Source: UBA7887 sp964408735 (GTDB taxonomy: Bacteria; Pseudomonadota; Alphaproteobacteria; UBA7887). From it: DNA of 64,000 bases. The notes beneath the pieces were generated by a model, which had not been told where the DNA came from, searched no databases, and was given only the letters and a program-made list of their open reading frames with translations. The translations under genes and the position numbers were made by a program. Location: positions 1 through 64,000 of the forward strand of contig CAYPAX010000010.1 of the NCBI GenBank assembly GCA_964408735.1. The letters are read 5' to 3'. Of this stretch, positions 1 through 8,628 are shown in pieces; the first letter of the stretch is position 1; every line of letters begins with the position of its first letter.

Positions 1-858
1 AATATACGCTCACCAACCATATTCTACCGAGCCGTGAATAATCCGGGCTATTTCGGCTATCCCGTGGCCCATGAGGACGATCCCCAGCGGGCGGTTCGCG
101 CGGGCCTCGACATCGTTGGCGCGGTGGCGGACCTGCATATAGGGCAGGGCGTCGAGGTCTCGGTCCGCGTCGGCATCCATACGGGGCTGGTGGTGGCCGG
201 CGAGGTCGGCGGCGCCGATACCCGGGGCGATATGGCGGTGGTCGGCGAGACGCCCAATATTGCGGCGCGTATCGAAGGCTTGGCCGAGCCGGACACGGTG
301 GTGGTCGGTAACCGGACGCGGCGTCTGGTCGGCGATGTCTTCGATTTTGCGGAGCTGGGCTCCCACGAGCTGAAGGGCCTTTCCGTTCCGATGGCGCTCT
401 ATCGGGTGATGGCGGAGCGTCGGGCGGATAGCCGCTTCGAGGCGATGCATCCCGAAGGCGTGACCCCCTTCGTCGGGCGCGACGAGGAGATTGGGCTATT
501 GCTTGGCCGCTGGGATACGGCCAAGAGTGGCGAAGGCCAGGTGGTGCTGCTGGAGGGCGAGCCCGGCATCGGCAAGAGCCGCATCACCGATACGGTCCGG
601 GGACTGATCAGCCGCGACGATCATAGCCGCCTGCAATTCCAGTGCTCGCCGTTCTACACCAATTCAGCGTTCTATCCGTTCGTCACCCAGTTGGAACGCG
701 CGGCCGGCTTCGAGAGCGGGGATTCGCCGGACATCCGCCTCGACAAGCTCGAAGCGCTGATCGCCGCCGACGATGCCGAGACCCTGGCGCTGATCGGCAA
801 TCTGCTGTCGCTGCCGATCGAGCGCTATCCGGCACTGGCGATGAGCCCGCAGAAATAG
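1..858 (+). CDS. Class III nucleotide cyclase/AAA-ATPase regulator, N-terminal fragment (5' truncated, ends at premature stop)
   Basis: The frame is open from base 1 and ends at a TAG at 856-858. It encodes the second half of a class III adenylate/guanylate cyclase domain (YFGYP, AHEDD, VGETPNIAARIEGL) followed by the start of a STAND/AAA ATPase with Walker A GEPGIGKSR. It is collinear with the paralogue at 7735-11034. The paralogue reads SPQKQRERT where this copy reads SPQK-stop-KERT, so TAG probably replaced a CAG glutamine codon. The first 16 codons do not match the paralogue: its metal-binding GDG motif should fall near bases 31-39, where AVN is encoded instead. The true start lies outside the window, and GTG at 34 is only the first possible internal start. 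Probably a cytoplasmic signalling protein, now likely broken. Confidence 0.75.
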   Translation, partial: NIRSPTIFYRAVNNPGYFGYPVAHEDDPQRAVRAGLDIVGAVADLHIGQGVEVSVRVGIHTGLVVAGEVGGADTRGDMAVVGETPNIAARIEGLAEPDTVVVGNRTRRLVGDVFDFAELGSHELKGLSVPMALYRVMAERRADSRFEAMHPEGVTPFVGRDEEIGLLLGRWDTAKSGEGQVVLLEGEPGIGKSRITDTVRGLISRDDHSRLQFQCSPFYTNSAFYPFVTQLERAAGFESGDSPDIRLDKLEALIAADDAETLALIGNLLSLPIERYPALAMSPQK

Positions 859-876
859 AAGGAACGCACCATCGAA

Positions 877-2970
877 GTGCTGGCCCAGCAGGTCGTCAAG
901 CTGGCATGTCAAGGCGTGATCCTACTGGTGTTCGAGGACGTGCACTGGATCGACCCGACCTCGCTGGAGGCGCTCGACCAGATTATCGCTGCGATCGGCT
1001 CGGCGCCTGTGCTCGTCATCATTACCTTCCGCCCGGAGTTCACGCCGCAGTGGCGCGCACACAGCCATGTGACGCTGCACTCGCTCAACCGGCTCGGCAA
1101 GCGCCAGTCGGGGCAGCTGGTCGAGCGGGTGACAGGCGGCAAGCCGCTGCCCAAGCTGTTGCACGATCAGATCATCAGCAAGACCGACGGCGTGCCGCTG
1201 TTCATCGAGGAACTGACCAAGGCGGTGATCGAATCGGACATGGTCAGCGACGAGGGCGACCGCCATGCGATCTCGGGCACGGTCGACAGCCTGGCCATCC
1301 CGGACACCTTGCACGACTCGCTGATGGCGCGGCTCGACAAGCTGATTCCCGTCAAGGAAGTGGCGCAGATCGGCGCGGCGATCGGCCGCGAGTTCTCCTA
1401 TCAGCTGATTGTTGCCGTATCGTCGATGTCGGAGATGGATCTCGACGCGGCGCTCGACAAGCTGGTGGCGTCACAGCTCGTCTTCCGACGTGGCTCACCA
1501 CCTGAAGCGACCTACACCTTCAAGCACGCGCTGGTGCAGGACGCGGCCTACGATTCCTTGTTGAAACGCGACCGGCAAGACTTGCACAGAGAGATAGCCG
1601 AGGCATTGCTCGAGTATTTTCCGGCCGTCGCAGATACCGAACCCGAATTGCTGGCGCATCATTTCACCCTGGCGGAGCTTGCCGAGCGCGCCGTTCCCTA
1701 TTGGTTGAGCGCTGGCCAAATGGCAGTACAGCGATCGGCCTTCGTGGACGCATCGGCACATTTGATAAAGGGCCTCGATCTGCTAGGCGCGTTGCCGTCA
1801 TCGGATGATCGGGATCGTCAGGAGCTGAACTTCCAGGTTCTTTTGATGCCCGTCCATATCACGACGACCGGCTGGATCTCCGATGCGTTGTCGCAGACGG
1901 CGAGCCGTGCGCGGGAGCTTGCCGAGCGCTTTGGTGAGATGGAGATGCTCAAGGGAATCTGGCATGTCCTATGGATGGTTCGATGCGCTCCGGCCCGTTA
2001 CCGTGAGGCGCTGGAGGTTGCGGACCAGGCGGTCCGGGCAGGTGAAGTACACGATGTGTCGGCTTTCAGAGTGGTGGGGCATTTCAGTGCTGCCTGTACC
2101 CATGGCTGGATGGGGGAGTTCGCCAGATCACAAGACGAGATGCGGGCCGTGGTTGCGGACTACGATTTCGACAGGCACAAAGACATTGCCTTGTCTACAA
2201 ACCATGACCCCTTGAACTCGATCCTGTCATATTGGTGCCATTTCTACTGGATGACAGGCCATCCAGATATGGCAAAGCAAACCGCGTTTGAGCAGGTCGA
2301 TATGGCACGGCACCTGAACCATCCTTTCAATACAATCTTCGCTCTGAGCTGCGGTGGCTGCGCTTTCGTGTATCGCAACGAGCCTGACCTCTTCTCGGAG
2401 TGGATAGCCGAAGCATCGAAAATTGCCGAGGAACAGGCCTTGGATTTCGCCATGGCATTTATCAGTGCGTTTTCAGGTATGGGTCTGATCTGGTCTGGTC
2501 ACTATGAGGAAGGCCATCAAAAGGTGGCGCAATGCGTTGATATGTTCACGGCCGCCGGTATTGGGCTGATGGTGCCGATGTATCAAACCAATATGAGTCA
2601 TGCGCTCGGACAGATGGAATGTGCGGACGATGGCCTTGAATTGATAGGGCGCGCGATCGAGCAAACGGCCCGGACCGGCGAGCGCTTCTATGCCGCGGAA
2701 ACCCATCGCATCAAGGGCGAGCTGCTGCTTGACAAATGCAGGGAAGGGGAGGCCGAGGCGGCCTTTCAAGAGTCTCTCGGAATAGCGGCAGAGCAGGGCG
2801 CCAAGGGCTGGGAGCTGCGAACGGCTATGTCCCTGGCAAGGCTGCGGCGGCGGCAGAACAAGGTCGGAGAGGCGCACGACGTGTTGGCTCCCGTCTATGA
2901 CTGGTTCACCGAGGGCTTCGACACCAGGGATCTGATGGACGCGAAGGCGCTGCTGGACGAGCTGAGATAG
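877..2970 (+). CDS. Same cyclase/AAA/TPR regulator, C-terminal fragment after the in-frame TAG
   Basis: This is in the same frame as the fragment ending at 858; only six sense codons separate the TAG from the GTG at 877. It continues the STAND ATPase (Walker B-like VLLVFEDVHWIDPTS, then EELTKAVIESDM and FKHALVQDAAYDSLL) and then a long TPR-type helical region. The C-terminus is VYDWFTEGFDTRDLMDAKALL, almost identical to the end of the paralogue at 7735. The 697 codons show no frameshift, so the only visible lesion is the single stop. It could be translated separately from GTG 877, but I see no good ribosome binding site there. Best read as part of an interrupted gene or a candidate for readthrough. 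Confidence 0.75.
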   Translation: MLAQQVVKLACQGVILLVFEDVHWIDPTSLEALDQIIAAIGSAPVLVIITFRPEFTPQWRAHSHVTLHSLNRLGKRQSGQLVERVTGGKPLPKLLHDQIISKTDGVPLFIEELTKAVIESDMVSDEGDRHAISGTVDSLAIPDTLHDSLMARLDKLIPVKEVAQIGAAIGREFSYQLIVAVSSMSEMDLDAALDKLVASQLVFRRGSPPEATYTFKHALVQDAAYDSLLKRDRQDLHREIAEALLEYFPAVADTEPELLAHHFTLAELAERAVPYWLSAGQMAVQRSAFVDASAHLIKGLDLLGALPSSDDRDRQELNFQVLLMPVHITTTGWISDALSQTASRARELAERFGEMEMLKGIWHVLWMVRCAPARYREALEVADQAVRAGEVHDVSAFRVVGHFSAACTHGWMGEFARSQDEMRAVVADYDFDRHKDIALSTNHDPLNSILSYWCHFYWMTGHPDMAKQTAFEQVDMARHLNHPFNTIFALSCGGCAFVYRNEPDLFSEWIAEASKIAEEQALDFAMAFISAFSGMGLIWSGHYEEGHQKVAQCVDMFTAAGIGLMVPMYQTNMSHALGQMECADDGLELIGRAIEQTARTGERFYAAETHRIKGELLLDKCREGEAEAAFQESLGIAAEQGAKGWELRTAMSLARLRRRQNKVGEAHDVLAPVYDWFTEGFDTRDLMDAKALLDELR

Positions 2971-2973
2971 GCG

Positions 2974-4227
2974 CTAACGCAGGGGCTGGTGTGCCGTCTC
3001 CTTGAGACTGGCGATGACGAGCAGACTCACCGCCGCCGCCGCCATGACGTAGAAGACCGGCGCGATGGGGGTGCCCGTGCTCCCGATCAGCCAGGTCGCG
3101 AGGAAGGGCGCGAAGCCCCCGAAGAGAGCGACGGCCAGGCTGTAGCCGACGGACATCCAGGTGGTGCGTCCGCGGGTGGCGAAGATCTCGGCGATGGCCG
3201 CCGGGCCCGGGCCGGAGAAGGCCGCGATGAGGGCGGCGAAGCCGATCTGGATGGCGATCACGGTGGCATAGGGCACGCCATCCAGCATGAGGCTGAACAG
3301 CGGGTAGGGCAATATCAGAAAGCCGGCGCAGCAGGCCAGCAGCAGGGGCTTGCGGCCGATACGGTCCGACAACGCGCCGAACAGCGGCACCAGCAAAACC
3401 AGGGCCAGCAGGCCGAGCGTGTTCGACCACAGGGCATCGGCGCGCTCGATGCCAAGGTGCCGTTGCGCGAAGGTCGGCATGTAGGAGAGGAATATGTAGT
3501 AAGACACCGTCCACAGCACCGTGAAGCCGAAAGCCCTTGCCCCGAGCTGCCAGCCTGGCGTTGCCTCAGGCGCGGGCGCAGCCTCGGCCTGGCGGAAGGC
3601 CGGGGTCTCCTCCACATTGCGGCGCAGATAGAGCCCGACGAAGGCTATGACGCCGCCGAGCAGGAAGGGGATGCGCCAGCCCCACTCGGCCATGGCCGGC
3701 TCCGACAGCACGGTGCTGATCAGCGCCGCCATTCCCGAGCCCAGCAACAGGCCGCCGGCGACGCTCGCCTGTTGCAGGCTGCCGACCAGGCCGCGGCGGC
3801 CTTCCGGCGCCCATTCGACGAGAAAGGCCGTCGAGCCGCCCCATTCGCCGCCGGCGGAGAAGCCCTGGATGAGGCGCGCCACCACCACCAGTGCCGGTGC
3901 CGCGAGGCCGATGGTCGCGAAGTCGGGCACCAGGCCGATCATCACCGTGCCGACGGCCATCAGGGTCATGGTGAGCATGAGCGCTGCCTTGCGCCCGCGC
4001 CTGTCGCCAAGCCGGCCGATGACTATGCCGCCCAGCGGCCGGGCCAGGAATCCCAGCCCGAAGGCGGCGAAAGCGGAAAGCAGGGCGGTGGCTTCGTCCT
4101 CGGCCGGGAAGATGCGTGCACCGATGACCATGGCCAGATAGCCGTAGACCGCGAAGTCGTACCATTCGAGCACATTGCCGACCACCGCCGCCGCAATCGC
4201 TCGTCGCTGCCCCTGCCGTTCCGTCAT
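2974..4227 (-). CDS. MFS transporter, metabolite:H+ symporter (MHS) type
   Basis: A 417-residue, 12-helix permease of the inner membrane. The N-terminus (VVGNVLEWYDFAVYGYL) and the loop motifs GRLGDRRGRKAA (helices 2-3) and LSDRIGRKPLL (helices 8-9) are typical of the MHS branch, which includes ProP, ShiA, KgtP and citrate carriers that import small acids or betaines with protons. RLIQGFSAGGEWGGS is the usual helix 4-5 signature. The start ATG at 4227 is preceded by a strong GGAGGAGGG site; an upstream in-frame start would add 22 non-conserved residues. It is divergent from the Lin0512 operon at 4293 with 65 bp between. The substrate cannot be read from the sequence. Confidence 0.88.
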   Translation of the reverse strand: MTERQGQRRAIAAAVVGNVLEWYDFAVYGYLAMVIGARIFPAEDEATALLSAFAAFGLGFLARPLGGIVIGRLGDRRGRKAALMLTMTLMAVGTVMIGLVPDFATIGLAAPALVVVARLIQGFSAGGEWGGSTAFLVEWAPEGRRGLVGSLQQASVAGGLLLGSGMAALISTVLSEPAMAEWGWRIPFLLGGVIAFVGLYLRRNVEETPAFRQAEAAPAPEATPGWQLGARAFGFTVLWTVSYYIFLSYMPTFAQRHLGIERADALWSNTLGLLALVLLVPLFGALSDRIGRKPLLLACCAGFLILPYPLFSLMLDGVPYATVIAIQIGFAALIAAFSGPGPAAIAEIFATRGRTTWMSVGYSLAVALFGGFAPFLATWLIGSTGTPIAPVFYVMAAAAVSLLVIASLKETAHQPLR

Positions 4228-4292
4228 GGCGTCCCTCCTCCGACAGAGAATGGTATAACGACTGTGACTGCAATTACGAGAGCGAGGCCGCA

Positions 4293-4634
4293 ATGCCCCT
4301 CAAACCCATGGTCATGGAGATCGGCATGGGCACCGATATCCGCGGTGGCGACCACACCAAGGCGGCGTTGCGCGCCCTGCGCGACGCGCTCTGGCACAAT
4401 TCCCTGAGTGTCGCCGATGCCTTCGGCCAGCCCGTGGATTCCATGGTCGTCGAGGTCAAGATCGGCGTGCCGAAGCCTGACGAAGTGGACCGCGAGGCGG
4501 TGCTGGCGATCCTGCCCCACGGCAGTGGCACGGTCGAGGTCGTCAAGGGCGGGCTGGAAGTTGCCAACGAGCGCGGCACGGACGTGACCATTATCGCCAA
4601 TGCCGCCGCCACCGTGCGGCTCGACTTGCCGTAG
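4293..4634 (+). CDS. Lin0512 family protein, copy 1
   Basis: A 113-residue protein with the features I associate with the Lin0512/TIGR02058 family of uncharacterised proteins: MEIGMGTDIRGGDHTKAALR at the N-terminus, ALWHNSL, and VEVKIGVPKPDEVD in the middle. No enzyme activity is established for the family as far as I know. It is followed after 8 bp by a second, diverged copy (4643-4996), which suggests that the two products form a heteromer. First gene of a five-gene operon ending with a zinc alcohol dehydrogenase. No signal peptide, so cytoplasmic. Confidence 0.8.
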   Translation: MPLKPMVMEIGMGTDIRGGDHTKAALRALRDALWHNSLSVADAFGQPVDSMVVEVKIGVPKPDEVDREAVLAILPHGSGTVEVVKGGLEVANERGTDVTIIANAAATVRLDLP

Positions 4635-4642
4635 GGGAGGGC

Positions 4643-4996
4643 ATGATGTCGGAACGACGCATAATCCTCGAGCTCGGCATGGGCAACGATCTGCACGGCG
4701 GCGACTATACCAAGGCCGCGTTGCGCGCCGTCAGCGACGCCTTGCACCACAGCTCCATGATGTTCCTGCGCAGCATGCAGATCGACCCGGAGAGCATGCG
4801 CATCCATGTCACCATCGGCGTGCAGCGACCCGACAAGGTGGACGCGGATCGGGTGCGCCAGGCGCTGCCTCACGGCGCGGCCGAGGTCAGCGTGGTCAAG
4901 GGCGGCCTCGATGTGGAGGACGCAGAGGCCAACGATCCCGCCGTCATCGCCAGCGCCGCCGTGGCGGTGCATGTGGAGACCGGGTACGCGCTTTAG
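4643..4996 (+). CDS. Lin0512 family protein, copy 2
   Basis: A 117-residue paralogue of the preceding gene. It shares ELGMGNDLHGGDYTKAALRA, the ALHHSS segment, VTIGVQRPDKVDADRVRQALPHG-type spacing and the VVKGGLDVE motif near the C-terminus. Start ATG at 4643, with GTAGGGGAGG just upstream overlapping the stop region of copy 1, so the two are probably translated together. Function unknown. The GMG-D-GGD-TKAA motif is kept in both copies, which argues that it is functional and not decaying. Confidence 0.8.
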   Translation: MMSERRIILELGMGNDLHGGDYTKAALRAVSDALHHSSMMFLRSMQIDPESMRIHVTIGVQRPDKVDADRVRQALPHGAAEVSVVKGGLDVEDAEANDPAVIASAAVAVHVETGYAL

Positions 4997-5054
4997 GTTG
5001 CAGGAGGGACGGATTGGTCTAAGCTTGGCGGTCGAGTAACGGAGGAGGGACCCT

Positions 5055-5768
5055 ATGACATCGTTCTGTTCGCGCCTGACGGCGACGGCCGTTGCCTTGG
5101 CGATATCTCTCGCTGGTGCCGCCCTTGCCGGTGACGCAGGCCACGGCCCCTATGTGGTGCGCGGCAATACCCATATGATTGTCGGTGTCACGCTCGACGA
5201 GGCCGCGGTGCGCGCCGCCCTGCCGGAAGGGCTGGAGCCGACCGAAGGCATCACCGGCGGCTACAACATCTACACATCCGGCGGCGGCCACGACCATCCG
5301 GCCTATACGCGTGCCTATGTCTGGGCCGATCTCGCCGGCTACGACTCCGTGAGCGGTCCGGCGAGGTATGTGCTGTGGGGCGTCACGGGCCCGGGCTCGG
5401 ATGTCGCCCAGGCGGAAGGCATCAATCTGTTCGATGGCGCTTCCGAGATCACTGAGACCGGTGCGACCGTGGTCGGCGTCGGCCTGGAAGGCGAGGCCGA
5501 GATCATCCGTGCCGAGATCACGCTCAATGACGAGCCCTGCGGCGAGGCTTCCGGCATTCTCAATTATCCCGTGGTGTTGCCGGATGGCGGCGGTAAGGCC
5601 ATGCATCAATATCCTTTCGCGGCCGACATTTGCGGCGCAGCGCCGGTATCGCTCGAGGTATCGGTCGGCGCCTACCATGCGCTCAACGCCTTCAAGCCGA
5701 CGCAAGTGCTGTGGGCGGCCCTGGCACGCAACTTGAGCTTCGCGGGAACGACGGTCGCGCGCGACTAG
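5055..5768 (+). CDS. Exported protein, possibly acetoacetate-decarboxylase-like fold
   Basis: A 237-residue protein with a clear Sec signal peptide (hydrophobic run at residues 10-24, ending AALAG). ATG at 5055 is preceded by GGAGGAGGG. The mature part contains VRGNTHMIVGVTLDEAAVRAALP, GGGHDHPAYTRAYVWADL and GILNYPVVLPDGG. The opening 'function of x at which value is reached' style and beta-rich pattern recall acetoacetate decarboxylase-superfamily proteins, but I cannot see a firm catalytic lysine, so this is tentative. It sits between the Lin0512 pair and an SDR/ADH pair in one operon. Periplasmic location is inferred from the signal. Confidence 0.6.
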   Translation: MTSFCSRLTATAVALAISLAGAALAGDAGHGPYVVRGNTHMIVGVTLDEAAVRAALPEGLEPTEGITGGYNIYTSGGGHDHPAYTRAYVWADLAGYDSVSGPARYVLWGVTGPGSDVAQAEGINLFDGASEITETGATVVGVGLEGEAEIIRAEITLNDEPCGEASGILNYPVVLPDGGGKAMHQYPFAADICGAAPVSLEVSVGAYHALNAFKPTQVLWAALARNLSFAGTTVARD

Positions 5769-5777
5769 GCCTCGATC

Positions 5778-6638
5778 GTGAAAGTCCTGGTCATCGGCGG
5801 CAGCGGCTTTCTCGGCCGCGCCGTCGTTCGCTTGCTCGGCGCGCGCGGGCACGGCGCGCGGGTGCTCGACCGTATGCCAGTGGCCGGCGTTGACTTTCGC
5901 GCCGGCGATATCAGCGATCTCGACGCCGTGCGCGGCGCGCTCGAGGGCTGCGACGGCGTCATCAACCTGGCGGCGCTTTTGACTCCCGCCTGCCAGGACG
6001 ACCCGATCCTTGGCGCGCGGATCAACGTGATCGGCACGCTGAATGTGTTCGAAGCGGCGCGCGAAGCGGGCCTCGATTTCGTCTGCTATACCAGCAGCGC
6101 CAGCGTGTTCGGCGCGGTCGATCCGCTGAACCCGGCGCCCGACACCCACTACGGCGCCTTCAAGCTCGCCTGCGAAGGCTCGGCCCGGGCCTACTGGATC
6201 GACCACGGCATCGCCAGTTTCGCGTTGCGCCCGTTCGTCATCTACGGGCCCGAGCGCGAGGTCGGCTTGAGCGCCGGGCCGAGTCTCGCCTGCAAGGCAG
6301 CCGCGGCAGGGCGCGCCTACACCATTCCGCTCACCGGCACCATGGGTCTCGTCTATGTGCGGGATGTCGCCGAGGCCTTCGTCGCCGCCCTGGAACGCGG
6401 GCCGAACGGCGCCGAGGTCTACACTGCGTGCGGCGTGACGGCGGATGTGTCCGAGTTCATCGCGGAGCTCGCCGCCCAGGTCCAAGGCTGCGACATCTCG
6501 GCCGAGGGGCCGCCGATGCCCGTGATAGGCGCTATCGAGGCGCCGGCGCTGCCCTGGGGCGATGTCACGCCATTGGCGGAAGGCATCGCCGAGACCTTGC
6601 GCTATTATGCCGGGGTAACAGAGGAGGGCGCATCATGA
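5778..6638 (+). CDS. NAD-dependent epimerase/dehydratase (extended SDR)
   Basis: A 286-residue cytoplasmic oxidoreductase with an N-terminal Rossmann motif GGSGFLG (about residues 7-13), an acidic DRMPVAG/GDISD stretch for NAD(P) binding, YTSSASVFG, and the active-site YGAFK (YxxxK). It belongs to the extended SDR group that acts on nucleotide sugars and related compounds; the substrate is unknown. The start is GTG at 5778, 9 bp after the exported-protein gene. The stop overlaps the next gene's start as ATGA (6635-6638), so it is coupled to the alcohol dehydrogenase. Confidence 0.8.
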   Translation: MKVLVIGGSGFLGRAVVRLLGARGHGARVLDRMPVAGVDFRAGDISDLDAVRGALEGCDGVINLAALLTPACQDDPILGARINVIGTLNVFEAAREAGLDFVCYTSSASVFGAVDPLNPAPDTHYGAFKLACEGSARAYWIDHGIASFALRPFVIYGPEREVGLSAGPSLACKAAAAGRAYTIPLTGTMGLVYVRDVAEAFVAALERGPNGAEVYTACGVTADVSEFIAELAAQVQGCDISAEGPPMPVIGAIEAPALPWGDVTPLAEGIAETLRYYAGVTEEGAS

Positions 6639-7738
6639 AGTCCAAGGCCGCGGTTCTGTTCGAGATCAACACGCCGTTCGAGATTTGCGAGGTCGATGTC
6701 GAGGACCCGCAAGCCGGCGAGGTGCGAATCCAGATGGCGGCGGGGGGCGTCTGCCACAGCGACCTGCACGTCATGACCGGGCACATGAACGCGCCGATCC
6801 CCGCCATCCTCGGCCATGAGGGCGCCGGCATCGTGGCGGACGTGGGCGCGGGCGTGACCGGCGTGAAGGAGGGCGACCACGTCATTCCCATCTGGCGGCT
6901 GTCCTGCGGCGAATGCGAATGGTGCACGGGCGGGCGCCCGGCGCTGTGCAATGCAGGCACGGAGATCCGCTGGACCGGGCGCTTGCAGGACGGCACCAGC
7001 CGCTTTTCCTACAAGGGCCGGGAGATCAAGCATTTCGCCGGCGTCTCCAGCTTCTCCAACTACACCGTGGTACCGCAAGGCTCGCTGCTCAAGATTCCCC
7101 ACGACATCCCGCTGGAGCGCGCCGCCTTGCTCGGTTGCGGGGTGATCACCGGCGTCGGCGCGGTGGTCAACGGCGCCGGCGTCAAGCCGGGGCGCACGGC
7201 CGCCGTCTTCGGCACCGGCGGCGTCGGCATCAACGTGGTGCAGGGCGCACAGCTCGCGGGGGCGGAGAAGATCATCGCCGTCGACCTGCTCGAAAGCCGG
7301 TTGGCCCGTGCCAAGGAGTTCGGCGCCACCCACACGATCAACGGAGGTGACGGCGACCCAGTGGAGCAGATCCGCGAGCTGACTGGCGGCCGCGGCGTCG
7401 ACTACGCTTTCGAGGTGGTGGGCCTCGCGGAGACCATGCGCCAGGCCTTCGACTGCCTCGCCAAGCGTGGCGTCGCCATGGTCGTCGGCATCACGCCCAA
7501 CACGGCGGAAGTCACCATCCCCTCGCTGCCGCTGGCCTACGAGGAACGCGTGCTGACCGGCTCGCTGTACGGCTCCGCCGCGCCGAAAGTGGAGATACCC
7601 AGACTCATCGACCTCTACCACGCCGGGAACCTGAAACTCGACGAGCTGCTGACGCGGACCTACCCGCTGGAGGAGATCAACGAGGCCTATGCGGCGCTGC
7701 AGTCAGGCGAGACGCTGCGGAGTGTGGTGACGTTTTAA
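6635..7738 (+). CDS. Zinc-dependent alcohol dehydrogenase (MDR, class III-like)
   Basis: A 367-residue medium-chain dehydrogenase. Catalytic zinc ligands are Cys40 (GGVCHSD) and His61-Glu62 (GHEGAG). The four structural-zinc cysteines are at 91, 94, 97 and 105. The NAD-binding motif is GTGGVG, followed by the FGATHTIN segment usual in class III/benzyl-type enzymes. The start ATG at 6635 overlaps the SDR stop by 4 bp. The stop overlaps the convergent cyclase gene (7735). It probably oxidises an alcohol or reduces an aldehyde made by the upstream SDR, but the substrate is not evident. Confidence 0.87.
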   Translation: MKSKAAVLFEINTPFEICEVDVEDPQAGEVRIQMAAGGVCHSDLHVMTGHMNAPIPAILGHEGAGIVADVGAGVTGVKEGDHVIPIWRLSCGECEWCTGGRPALCNAGTEIRWTGRLQDGTSRFSYKGREIKHFAGVSSFSNYTVVPQGSLLKIPHDIPLERAALLGCGVITGVGAVVNGAGVKPGRTAAVFGTGGVGINVVQGAQLAGAEKIIAVDLLESRLARAKEFGATHTINGGDGDPVEQIRELTGGRGVDYAFEVVGLAETMRQAFDCLAKRGVAMVVGITPNTAEVTIPSLPLAYEERVLTGSLYGSAAPKVEIPRLIDLYHAGNLKLDELLTRTYPLEEINEAYAALQSGETLRSVVTF

Positions 7739-8589
7739 AGGGTGTCGAGGAGCGCCTTGGCCTCGATCAGGTCGCGCGTGTCGAAGCCCTCGGTAAACCA
7801 GTCGTAAACGGGGGCAAGCAGGTCGCGGGCTTCGGCGTTATTATTCTGAGATTGCCAGAGGCGGGCGAGGGAGGTGGCGGCGCGGAGTTCTAGCGTGTGC
7901 TGCCCCTGGTCTCGGCTGACGGCAATGGCGCGGGCAAACTCTGCTTCAGCCTCAGGTCTGCCAGCTCCTTGTAGGGCCATTGCTTTAGCCATTACCGATG
8001 GCGGTATCATGCCAAGCTGGGATTGCCGCACAGCCACAGTTTCACATTCTGTGGCAACCTTTCTGGCCGCCTCATAACGTCCGCGCCGTGCTAACGCCTC
8101 GGCAATGAACGAGCCGATCCAGGGGATTTGATTGCGACACCCGAGCGCGGCGAGATCTGCCCTGCCGGCTTCCATCTCCGCGAGTCCCTGATCGAGGTCC
8201 TCGTCAATTGCCACCGCATAGCCCCGTGCACCCCGAGCCCAACCCGCCCAGAATGGCAGGCTTTGCTCAGCACATAGTTCGAGGCATGCGCTGCTCCATC
8301 TCCTGGCGCGTTCCGTATCGCGGCGAGTTACTGCACTAAGCGACGCCATTGAGTAAGCAAAGGACAGAGTGAACGGGTGTTCAACCTGTTTGGCCAAGTC
8401 GATGCCACTTTCGGCATGAGTGATGGCTGAGTCAAGATCGCCAGCGTAAGCCTCCAACGTTGATAGCCACGCCAACGAACCGGCCCCGACGTCGTGCCCG
8501 AACAATGCGATCAGCGGCTTGTGCGTCCCGCGATCATAGATCGCGATGACGCGCTCCAGAATCTGCTTCCCTCTGTTCAGATGCCCCAA
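7735..8589 (-). CDS. Cyclase/AAA/TPR regulator, C-terminal TPR fragment after an in-frame stop
   Basis: This is the continuation, in the same frame, of the gene that starts at 11034. A TAA at 8629-8631 follows DDPLL, and translation in frame continues as LAKNWSAGPSQLPLGHLNRGKQ. The fragment is all helical TPR-like sequence and ends VYDWFTEGFDTRDLIEAKALL, matching the end of the paralogue at 2970. No frameshift is seen across the 285 codons. Loss of function by a nonsense change, a sequencing error, or readthrough are the possibilities. Confidence 0.75.
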   Translation of the reverse strand: MGHLNRGKQILERVIAIYDRGTHKPLIALFGHDVGAGSLAWLSTLEAYAGDLDSAITHAESGIDLAKQVEHPFTLSFAYSMASLSAVTRRDTERARRWSSACLELCAEQSLPFWAGWARGARGYAVAIDEDLDQGLAEMEAGRADLAALGCRNQIPWIGSFIAEALARRGRYEAARKVATECETVAVRQSQLGMIPPSVMAKAMALQGAGRPEAEAEFARAIAVSRDQGQHTLELRAATSLARLWQSQNNNAEARDLLAPVYDWFTEGFDTRDLIEAKALLDTL

Positions 8590-8628
8590 CGGCAGTTGGC
8601 TTGGGCCGGCACTCCAGTTCTTGGCCAG

